Source of the DNA: Bradyrhizobium cytisi
GTDB lineage: Bacteria; Pseudomonadota; Alphaproteobacteria; Rhizobiales; Xanthobacteraceae
Assembly (NCBI RefSeq): GCF_008123515.1
Contig: NZ_VSSR01000042.1
Coordinates: 186,001 to 250,000, forward strand
Reading direction: 5' to 3'
DNA length: 64,000 bases
Below the pieces are notes generated by a model. That model worked only from the letters and a program-made list of their open reading frames with translations, searched no databases and was not told the DNA's origin. This document shows, piece by piece, positions 58,351 to 64,000 of the stretch; position 1 is the first letter of the stretch; each line of letters begins with the position of its first letter. The translations under genes were made by a program, and so were the position numbers.

Positions 58351-58605
58351 ATGGAGGGCCAATTGGCCTACTACAAATATCCTGCCTACCTGAATCCTAA
58401 AGACCATCCTGCATTCGACGCAATTGCTGAGCCCGGTTCTTTAACCCAGAACTCTGGCATCTATAGATGCGTAACATGCGGCTATGAGTGCACCTCTATC
58501 GAGGGCGCTCCGCTACCTCCGCAGTATCATCACCAGCACCCCGCAGATCGGCAAGGCCCGGTTCGGTGGCGGCTGGTGGTGTGCTCCGCTCACCATGCGC
58601 ACTAA
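58351..58605 (+). CDS. IS cargo: 84-aa zinc-ribbon protein
   Basis: ATG at 58351. M-E-G-Q-L-A-Y-Y-K-Y-P-A-Y-L, then Y-R-C40-V-T-C43-G-Y-E-C47 and H-H-Q-H-P (60-64), a plausible zinc site, followed by W-R-L-V-V. It resembles small zinc-ribbon proteins widespread in Rhizobiales mobile regions (some annotated protein L). Function unknown. Its tail may be diverged, since the family normally ends soon after W-R-L-x-V. Confidence 0.62.
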   Translation: MEGQLAYYKYPAYLNPKDHPAFDAIAEPGSLTQNSGIYRCVTCGYECTSIEGAPLPPQYHHQHPADRQGPVRWRLVVCSAHHAH

Positions 58606-58662
58606 GTGAAGCGCGGGGCTGGTTAGCATCAAGCTCTCCGGCCCCCGTCAACTTGAACTCGC

Positions 58663-58809
58663 TCATTTGGTCGCCTTTCGCTTCTTGGCCTTCTTCACCT
58701 TCGGCTTTTCCTTCAACGGCTCATGAGGCGTCTTGAGCGCGCCACGTAGCGCAGCCTCGAAACGCTCTTGTGCTTCCTTTTCCTCGTACTTTTCAGGCTC
58801 TTTAGCCAT
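58663..58809 (-). CDS. IS cargo: 48-aa lysine-rich protein
   Basis: ATG on the minus strand at 58809, with AGGAG upstream (inside the HEPN-like gene). M-A-K-E-P-E-K-Y-E-E-K-E-A-Q-E-R-F-E-A-A-L-R, then L-K-T-P-H-E-P and a Lys-rich tail. An amphipathic helix is followed by a basic tail. Similar small proteins occur in rhizobial genomes, phages and mobile elements, without assigned function. Its start codon shares CATG with the HEPN-like gene's start on the other strand. Confidence 0.6.
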   Translation of the reverse strand: MAKEPEKYEEKEAQERFEAALRGALKTPHEPLKEKPKVKKAKKRKATK

Positions 58810-59500
58810 GACTGATGATGCTCCTAAACCAGTCTATCGCGGCCTCTTAGCGGCCCTTCTGCTGGACGAAAAGCCGTGGAGTTGGAACTGGAAATATAAT
58901 CCCAGCCTCAAGGAGCACATGCATGCGCTTGGAGTCATAGCCGCCAACTACAACGATCTAGAAGGCCAATTCTACCGCTTATTTTACATCACACAGACGC
59001 ATTTTGAAGTCGGTAAGCTGGTCTTTTCAAAACTTAACAACGCTCAACGAATGGAAGTGGCGCGAAAGGTTGCCGAAACGCAGCCGCTTAGCTTCCGTGA
59101 ACGATACGAGCACTTCATTTCAGGCTATGGCACCGCCACAGACAACCGAAATATCCTGATGCATTCCAAGGCGCACAACGCCTCGCTGTCAGACCTTACT
59201 AGTTCACATCTGACATTGGCGAAACCATCCAAGAAAACACCCGACGAAAATAATTTCATAAGCCTGGATGTCGCGGAATTGAGATCCGTTGCTGACGACA
59301 TGGCGGAGTTCGCCATGTTTGGATCGCAGCTTTTCTATTGGCGCATAGCGGCATTGAGCGGTGGCACGATCACGTGGGAAGGCGGAGAGACCGCAACGCC
59401 CACATTGCCCGATAAACCTCGGCTACCACGTGCGCTGACTCTCTCCACTCAACCAGATCAAGCAACCGCTCCTCCCCAGCTCGAAGCATCTGGGGAGTAA
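58808..59500 (+). CDS. IS cargo: HEPN-like protein (candidate RNase/toxin or defence factor)
   Basis: 230 aa. Predicted all-helical core (about 35-125) with Y-N-D-L-E-G-Q-F-Y-R-L-F-Y in the first helix and R114-N-I-L-M-H119 in a later one. R-N-x3-H is the R-x4-6-H active site of HEPN ribonucleases, found in toxins, abortive-infection proteins and CRISPR effectors. The C-terminal third (about 180-230) is polar and Pro-rich. The domain assignment rests on this motif and helical pattern and is not proven. GC is visibly lower than in flanking genes, a sign of transfer. Confidence 0.6.
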   Translation: MTDDAPKPVYRGLLAALLLDEKPWSWNWKYNPSLKEHMHALGVIAANYNDLEGQFYRLFYITQTHFEVGKLVFSKLNNAQRMEVARKVAETQPLSFRERYEHFISGYGTATDNRNILMHSKAHNASLSDLTSSHLTLAKPSKKTPDENNFISLDVAELRSVADDMAEFAMFGSQLFYWRIAALSGGTITWEGGETATPTLPDKPRLPRALTLSTQPDQATAPPQLEASGE

Positions 59501-59562
59501 TCTCGGGCGCGCCAGCCGCCGGCAAATCACCGTCGGCAGCGCCAGAACTAGCTATCGCGTGA

Positions 59563-59586
59563 TGTGGTGTCAAGTATATAAACCCC
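59563..59586 (-). repeat. Right terminal inverted repeat
   Basis: 24 bp which, read inward, starts GGGGTTTATATACTTGACAC and matches the left end at 22 of 24 positions. Confidence 0.9.
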
Positions 59587-59594
59587 ATTCGCAC
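59587..59594. repeat. Right target-site duplication of the IS1595 element
   Basis: ATTCGCAC, identical to 56993-57000. Confidence 0.9.
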
Positions 59595-59633
59595 CGCTGC
59601 ACGTTCCGGTAGCCTCTGCGCCTGTCGCGTATC

Positions 59634-59661
59634 GCAGGGTTGCTAAGGCAGGGTTGCTAGG
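59634..59661 (+). repeat. 14-bp tandem duplication before comEC
   Basis: GCAGGGTTGCTAAG (59634-59647) followed by GCAGGGTTGCTAGG (59648-59661). It ends 2 bp before the proposed comEC ATG, so it sets the spacing between any ribosome site and the start. Confidence 0.8.
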
Positions 59662-59663
59662 GA

Positions 59664-61961
59664 ATGGCGGAGCCGGGTCGGCCGCAACGGGTCTCGCAGG
59701 GTATCGCCGGCGCGCCGATTGCAGGGACTTGGCCAACCGGCCGGACCGCGTCGGCGGGCGGCTTTGTGCCGGCGGGCTTTGACGTTTGGCCCGCGATCGT
59801 CGGGCGGCTTCGCGAATGGGCCAAGGCCGAAGCCGGCGCCGGGCGACTGTTTCCCTGGGTGCCGATCGCCTTTGGCTGCGGCATCGCGCTCTACTTCGCG
59901 GCCGATCATGAGCCGGTGCTGTGGGTCGTTGCCACGACGACGGTGGCGCTGGCGCTCGGGGCGGTGTTGTTGCGCCGGAGCCGGTGGTTTGCGCCGGCGA
60001 TCATGATCGCGGCGGTCGCGGCCGGCTTTGCCATGGCAACCTGGAAGACGGCGCGCATCGCCCATACGGTGCTCGCAAGGCCGCTTTATTCGGTGTCGCT
60101 GTCGGGCTTCGTCGAGACCCGCGACATCCGCGAACGCACCGACCGGTTCGTGCTGCGCGTCACCGCGATGGAGGCGCAGCGCAGCGACGTGAAGCTGGAG
60201 CGCGTCCGCCTCTCCGTGCGCAAGGGGACGGCGCCCGACGTCGGCAGCTTCGTGCAGCTGAAGGCGCGGCTGATGCCGCCGCTCGCGCCGTTGCGGCCGG
60301 GCAGCTACGATTTCTCGCGCGACATGTTCTTCCAGGGCATCGGCGCCTCCGGCTTCGTGATGGGAGCGATCACGGCCGTGGCGCCGCCCGATGCCGGCGG
60401 CCTGCAACTGCGCTATGCGGCGGTGATGCAGGGCCTGCGCGATGCGATCGACGCGCGCATCCGCGCCACGCTCGACGGCGACAACCGCGCGATCGCGACT
60501 GCGCTTTTGACCGGCCGCCGCGATGCCATCACCACGCCCGTCAACGATGCGATGTTCATCTCCGGCCTCGGCCATGTTCTGTCGATCTCCGGGTACCATA
60601 TGGCTGTCGTCGCCGGCGTCGTCTTCTTCGCGGTTCGCGCGCTGCTGGCGCTGATCCCCGGGCTGGCGGTCGGCTTCGCAATCAAGAAATGGTCGGCCGC
60701 CGCGGCGCTGGTCGCGTCCGCGTTCTATCTGCTGCTCTCGGGCGCGGAGGTTGCGACCCAAAGGTCGTTCTTCATGACCGCGGTGGTGCTGATCGCTGTC
60801 ATGGTTGACCGCCGCGCCATCACCTTTCGCACGCTGGCGGTGGCAGCGCTGATCGTGCTTGCGGTCGCGCCTGAGGCGCTGGTGCATCCGAGCTTCCAGA
60901 TGTCCTTTGCGGCAACGCTCGGCCTGGTGGCGCTGGTGCAGATCGGCATGCCGAACCTGTTTGCCTCGCCCGATCACTCGACAACCGCGCGCATCGCGCT
61001 ATGGGGCGGCCGCGAGATTGCGATGCTATTCATGGCCTCGATGATCGCGGGGTTTGCGACCACGTCCTATGCCGCCTTCCATTTCCATCGCGTCACGCCC
61101 TATGGCGTGCTTGCCAATCTCGGCGCGATGCCGGTGGTCTCGGCGCTGGTGATGCCGGCTGGGCTGTTGGGATTGCTCGCGGCACCGTTCGGGCTCGACG
61201 GCGTGTTCTGGTGGTTGATGGGGATCGGTATCGACTGGATGGTGGCGGTCTCGCGATGGGTCGCGGCGCTGCCCGGCGCGATCGGCCACGTCAGTGCCTT
61301 CGGCACTGCGCCGCTGATCGCGGCGAGCCTCGGCCTCGTCCTGATGGGACTGCTACGCACGCCGCTGCGGTGGTCGGGCGCGATCGTGCTCGTGGCGGCA
61401 ATCGTCTGGGGTCTGTCGGTCCGGCAACCCGACATCCTTATCGCCGGTGACGGCCAGAGCGTTGCCGTGCGGGGCAGGGACGGGCAGCTGCACCTGATCA
61501 GGGCGAGCAAGGACAGCTTTCTGCTCAAGGAGTGGCTCGCGGCCGATGCCGACTCTCGCGATCCCGGCAGCGTCGCGCTTGCCGATGGTGTGTCGTGCGA
61601 CGAGTCAGGCTGCGTGACGCCGCTTGCCGACGGACGCATCGTTGCGCTGGCGTTGCGCATCGACGCGCTGGGAGACGATTGCAGCCGCGCGGCACTGGTG
61701 GTGACGGCAAGGTCCGCGCCGCCGGATTGTGGTGCGATGGTGGTCGATCGGCCACGTCTCGTGCGTCAGGGCGCGCTGGCGCTGACGCCGCGTGGCGACG
61801 GCTTTGCGATTCAGGCGGTAAAGGCGAGGGGCGCAAACCGCCCCTGGTCGCCGGCGGCGGCCGGCGATGGAGATTTCGAACAGACCCTCATGCCGCGGTC
61901 GGCAGCTCCGCGCTCCAAAGACGCAACGCCGTCTGACGCCGACCTGCAGGCCGATGACTGA
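59664..61961 (+). CDS. comEC: ComEC/Rec2-type DNA uptake channel protein
   Basis: 765 aa. DUF4131 domain in the N-terminal part (about 60-240), then the Competence membrane domain with many transmembrane helices (about 250-540, including G-L-G-H-V-L-S-I-S-G-Y-H-M-A-V-V-A-G), then a soluble tail (about 590-765). The C-terminal metallo-beta-lactamase domain of Bacillus ComEC is not evident. It would form the inner-membrane channel for single-stranded DNA in transformation. The start is uncertain: the ATG at 59664 has poor ribosome-site spacing. Confidence 0.88.
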   Translation: MAEPGRPQRVSQGIAGAPIAGTWPTGRTASAGGFVPAGFDVWPAIVGRLREWAKAEAGAGRLFPWVPIAFGCGIALYFAADHEPVLWVVATTTVALALGAVLLRRSRWFAPAIMIAAVAAGFAMATWKTARIAHTVLARPLYSVSLSGFVETRDIRERTDRFVLRVTAMEAQRSDVKLERVRLSVRKGTAPDVGSFVQLKARLMPPLAPLRPGSYDFSRDMFFQGIGASGFVMGAITAVAPPDAGGLQLRYAAVMQGLRDAIDARIRATLDGDNRAIATALLTGRRDAITTPVNDAMFISGLGHVLSISGYHMAVVAGVVFFAVRALLALIPGLAVGFAIKKWSAAAALVASAFYLLLSGAEVATQRSFFMTAVVLIAVMVDRRAITFRTLAVAALIVLAVAPEALVHPSFQMSFAATLGLVALVQIGMPNLFASPDHSTTARIALWGGREIAMLFMASMIAGFATTSYAAFHFHRVTPYGVLANLGAMPVVSALVMPAGLLGLLAAPFGLDGVFWWLMGIGIDWMVAVSRWVAALPGAIGHVSAFGTAPLIAASLGLVLMGLLRTPLRWSGAIVLVAAIVWGLSVRQPDILIAGDGQSVAVRGRDGQLHLIRASKDSFLLKEWLAADADSRDPGSVALADGVSCDESGCVTPLADGRIVALALRIDALGDDCSRAALVVTARSAPPDCGAMVVDRPRLVRQGALALTPRGDGFAIQAVKARGANRPWSPAAAGDGDFEQTLMPRSAAPRSKDATPSDADLQADD

Positions 61962-61971
61962 GATCGACGGC

Positions 61972-62403
61972 TTAGCCGATCGGCAGGCGCGGGGACGTGG
62001 AGCGGCTGTCGGCGACCTGCGGCTTGTGCTCGCGCTCGCCGAGCGGCTGGGTCACGGGCAGTTGCAGCACGGTTGCGCGCTGGCCTTCGACCAGCTGCGT
62101 CACCAGCACGTATTTGCCGTCGGGGAATTCGATCGCGTCGTGATGGCGGTCGGGAATGTGCGGATCGACCTTGCCGAACTTGCCGACGCGCGAGTTGATG
62201 GTGCGCGTCCAGATCCAGCGATTGTCGTAGCGGACGTTGTCGGCGAAGGCGAGCTCCGTTCCCGGCAGCAGGCAAACCGCGACGGACATGTCGGCTTCGG
62301 AGGCGAAGCCGCGCGTCGAGGTGCCGCGGAACGTTGTCGTGACGATCGTCTCGCCAACTTCTGCGGGACGCGTCGCGACGGCATGCAGGCTATAGTCACA
62401 CAT
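61972..62403 (-). CDS. Conserved hypothetical protein
   Basis: 143 aa. M-C-D-Y-S-L-H-A-V-A-T-R-P-A-E-V-G-E at the start, then F-R-G-T-S-T-R-G-F-A and a W-I-W-T-R-T-I-N motif. I recognise it as a conserved protein of Bradyrhizobium-type genomes without a known role. No signal peptide or membrane segment. It converges with comEC, 10 bp apart. Confidence 0.75.
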   Translation of the reverse strand: MCDYSLHAVATRPAEVGETIVTTTFRGTSTRGFASEADMSVAVCLLPGTELAFADNVRYDNRWIWTRTINSRVGKFGKVDPHIPDRHHDAIEFPDGKYVLVTQLVEGQRATVLQLPVTQPLGEREHKPQVADSRSTSPRLPIG

Positions 62404-62596
62404 CGGGTGCTCCTCAATCAGGATAGAGCACCCGCGCCTCTGTCTCGGAGGCGCAGGCCCCTATCAGAGTGGAAGCTCATCTTATGCTTGTTTGTGGGCA
62501 AATCTGCGGCTCGCATCAGCAGAGCGCGATCACATTATCTTTTTCAAATGCACGAGGAACAAAGCCTGCTCCCGCGCATTTGGTGAGCGCGTTGCT

Positions 62597-62851
62597 TCAG
62601 CGGCCGGCTGGCGCTGACCAGCCCGAATATTGCCAAGCCGGCTGCGCGACGGCGTTACGGGCATTGCGGAATTGCTCAGTCGTTGCGCGCGGTGCTTTGC
62701 GAGCGTGGTGCTGCGGCTGCGCAGCCAAGGCTTGCGAGCCCAAGGCTTGCGAGCCCAAGGCTTGCGAGCCCAAGGCTTGCGACACTAAGGCCTGCGACGC
62801 TGATACTGCGATCAGCGTCATCGTGACGGTGCTCAAAATGATCTTGCGCAT
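62597..62851 (-). CDS. Small secreted protein with repeats in its signal peptide
   Basis: 84 aa from the ATG at 62851 (AGGAG-like GAGGAG upstream, spaced about 7 nt). The N-terminus M-R-K-I-I-L-S-T-V-T-M-T-L-I-A-V-S-A is a signal peptide whose end is extended by four to five S-Q-A-L-G units coded by a 15-bp repeat, then A-A-Q. The mature part is short, basic and Gln/Asn-rich, ending W-Q-Y-S-G-W-S-A-P-A-G-R. Function unknown. Confidence 0.68.
   Translation of the reverse strand: MRKIILSTVTMTLIAVSASQALVSQALGSQALGSQALGSQALAAQPQHHARKAPRATTEQFRNARNAVAQPAWQYSGWSAPAGR
62726..62800. repeat. 15-bp minisatellite
   Basis: Three identical units CAAGGCTTGCGAGCC (62726-62770), one with two or three changes (62771-62785) and one degenerate unit (62786-62800). 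They code S-Q-A-L-G on the minus strand in frame. Confidence 0.92.
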
Positions 62852-62974
62852 GTTGGTCTCCTCGGTCTGGCAAAGGCCCTGCGAAGCAATGCGTGCTTCG
62901 TTGCGGCGTGCCGAGGATGTAGCGCTGGAGAAGGGGCCGGATAATCTGTGCAAAACCAGAAAGACTACCCAGCC

Positions 62975-62996
62975 GGAGCGGACAATCGTCCGCTCC
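62975..62996 (-). terminator. Hairpin downstream of lexA
   Basis: Nine-bp perfect stem GGAGCGGAC / GTCCGCTCC with a 4-nt loop, 34 bp after the lexA stop. On the minus strand it is followed by a T-rich but interrupted tract. Confidence 0.6.
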
Positions 62997-63029
62997 AATC
63001 GTTGATTGCGCTCGCCGATAGCGACGCGA

Positions 63030-63731
63030 TCAGTACTTCCGGTACAGCCCGATCAGCTTGCCCTGGATCTTGACCCGGTTGGGCGGCAGGATGCGAACCT
63101 CATAGGCCGCGTTGGCCGGCTCGAGCGCGATCGAGGCGCCGCGACGGCGGAAACGCTTGAGTGTCGCTTCCTCGTCGTCGATCAGGGCGACCACGATGTC
63201 GCCGGTATCGGCGCTCTCGTTGCGCTGGATCAGCGCCATGTCGCCATCGAGAATGCCGGCCTCCACCATGGAGTCGCCGCGCACTTCGAGCGCGTAGTGC
63301 TCGCCCGAGCCGAGCATGTCGGGCGGGACGCTGATGGTGTGGCTGCGGGTTTGCAAAGCCTCGATCGGCGTGCCGGCCGCGATCCGGCCCATCACGGGCA
63401 CTGCGACTGGACGCTCACCCTCGTCGGCCGGCAGGCTCGACGCCGGGCGCACCTTGCCGAGATTGCCCTCGATGACGCTCGGCGTGAAGCCGCGGCGGCT
63501 GCCAGCGGCGGCCTGGAGTTCGGGCAGCTTGATCACCTCGATGGCGCGGGCGCGGTTGGGCAGGCGGCGGATGAAGCCGCGCTCCTCGAGCGCAGTGATC
63601 AGGCGATGGATGCCTGATTTCGAGCGCAGATCGAGCGCATCCTTCATCTCGTCGAAGGAGGGCGGCACGCCGCTTTCCTTCAGGCGTTCACTGATGAACC
63701 GCAGGAGCTCGTACTGTTTGCGCGTTAACAT
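63030..63731 (-). CDS. lexA: LexA repressor
   Basis: 233 aa from the ATG at 63731 (M-L-T-R-K-Q-Y-E-L-L); a TTG three codons earlier is rejected. Winged-helix DNA-binding domain (about 1-70), linker, and the S24 domain with self-cleavage site A119-G120 and catalytic S154 (G-D-S-M) and K192. It represses the SOS regulon until RecA-stimulated cleavage. The operator at 63832-63846 indicates autoregulation. moeA lies upstream in the same direction, ending 177 bp before the lexA start. Confidence 0.96.
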   Translation of the reverse strand: MLTRKQYELLRFISERLKESGVPPSFDEMKDALDLRSKSGIHRLITALEERGFIRRLPNRARAIEVIKLPELQAAAGSRRGFTPSVIEGNLGKVRPASSLPADEGERPVAVPVMGRIAAGTPIEALQTRSHTISVPPDMLGSGEHYALEVRGDSMVEAGILDGDMALIQRNESADTGDIVVALIDDEEATLKRFRRRGASIALEPANAAYEVRILPPNRVKIQGKLIGLYRKY

Positions 63732-63831
63732 CTCGACCAAAATCCCCCGGTTGATGTCGTTCGATTCCGAGACGCCGAAGTCAGCAATAAGCCGCTACAT
63801 GCTCGAAACAAATCATGAACGGACACTATAT

Positions 63832-63846
63832 GTTCGATACTTGTTC
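63832..63846. promoter_or_regulatory. LexA (SOS) box upstream of lexA
   Basis: GTTC-N7-GTTC, perfect, about 100 bp before the lexA ATG. A degenerate second box (AAAC-N7-GAAC) lies at 63806-63820. Expected for autorepression. Confidence 0.82.
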
Positions 63847-63907
63847 CGCAACTGCTTAATTTACCGTGAACGCGACAAAGTTCGCGGAACGCATGCGAAC
63901 AATGCGC

Positions 63908-64000
63908 TCAGACGGGCAGTCGCAGCACCTCGCACGGCGCTCCCGCTTCGGCCCTCGGTGCGAACGGTGCGCGCACGAGAAGTGCCTGTGCCGCAGCGAG
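63908..64000 (-). CDS. moeA: Molybdopterin molybdenumtransferase, C-terminal end (partial)
   Basis: The last 30 codons of a minus-strand gene running off the window: A-Q-A-L-L-V-R-A-P-F-A-P, then A-G-A-P-C-E-V-L-R-L-P-V and TGA. This fits the C-terminal domain IV of MoeA, which inserts molybdenum into molybdopterin. MoeA next to lexA is a familiar alphaproteobacterial neighbourhood. Confidence 0.7.
   Translation of the reverse strand, partial: LAAAQALLVRAPFAPRAEAGAPCEVLRLPV

Larger units (their letters stand above)
57001..59586. mobile_element. IS1595-family element with passenger genes (2586 bp)
   Basis: Bounded by 24-bp terminal inverted repeats and an 8-bp target duplication, both intact. 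It holds a full-length DDE transposase (57067-58062) and, downstream, three cargo genes: a zinc-ribbon protein, a 48-aa basic protein on the minus strand and a HEPN-like protein. IS1595-family elements are known to carry passenger genes. The cargo has lower GC and different codon use than the flanks. The insertion lies between the DUF2171 gene and comEC; precise removal would leave one ATTCGCAC. Confidence 0.92.

Noticed and set aside
62726..62800. CRISPR-like array
   Set aside because: The 15-bp units are directly adjacent with no spacers and stay in frame within a coding gene.
62597..62998. Longer minus-strand start giving 133 aa for the repeat-containing small protein
   Set aside because: The extra N-terminus runs through the lexA hairpin and precedes an obvious signal peptide; the ATG at 62851 with its ribosome site is the better start.

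Overview
The window reads as chromosomal DNA of an alphaproteobacterium, most likely Bradyrhizobium or a close relative in the Nitrobacteraceae. The pointers are the high GC, the rhizobial-type gene neighbourhoods (rpsB-tsf-pyrH-frr-uppS-cdsA-dxr-rseP-bamA-lpxD-fabZ-lpxA-lpxI-lpxB, and moeA next to lexA), a DUF3551 gene, CATGATC-bounded and GTAGGGTGGGC palindromic repeats, and LexA operators of the alphaproteobacterial GTTC-N7-GTTC type.

Layout. 0.1-8.1 kb: a same-strand copper-handling locus (outer-membrane barrel, CopC, CopD, DUF2946, TonB receptor, PCu(A)C chaperone, YcnI-like DUF1775 protein, CopC-CopD fusion). 8.2-11.7 kb: proS and the LolC/E-LolD lipoprotein exporter. 11.8-16.1 kb: a divergent oxidoreductase/XRE regulator pair, then a serine hydrolase and a DapA-family lyase bracketed by a second, diverged copy of the regulator's last 58 bp. 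16.6-22.6 kb: a large autotransporter with a polyglycine linker, a periplasmic ClpP-like protein, a DUF3551 gene broken by a 13-bp insertion, and a small outer-membrane beta-barrel. 22.7-30.2 kb: a 32-residue membrane peptide under two LexA boxes, dnaE, a secreted beta-carbonic anhydrase and a secreted caspase-fold protein lacking both catalytic residues. 30.2-45.4 kb: the translation/envelope biogenesis cluster. 45.4-51.6 kb: a sugar ABC transporter operon with an SDR dehydrogenase and a ROK regulator. 51.7-57 kb: gltA, gltX, glnS and a DUF2171 protein. 57.0-59.6 kb: a complete IS1595-family element with 24-bp ends, an 8-bp target duplication and three passenger genes. 59.7-64 kb: comEC, two small conserved genes, lexA and the 3' end of moeA.

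The core genes form a connected programme: ribosome assembly and recycling, UMP supply, undecaprenyl and CDP-diacylglycerol precursors, MEP isoprenoids, outer-membrane protein insertion and lipid A synthesis. The copper locus can carry copper from the outer membrane through the periplasm to the inner membrane.

The two best leads for undescribed biology are: (i) the 32-aa single-helix membrane peptide at 22744-22842, directly preceded by two perfect GTTC-N7-GTTC-type boxes, which resembles in design (not demonstrably in sequence) the SOS-induced division inhibitor SidA of Caulobacter; lexA, with its own box, lies in the same window; and (ii) the IS1595 element, whose cargo includes a 230-aa protein with an R-N-x3-H motif typical of HEPN ribonucleases, a divergent 48-aa lysine-rich protein whose start codon shares the same CATG, and an 84-aa zinc-ribbon protein.
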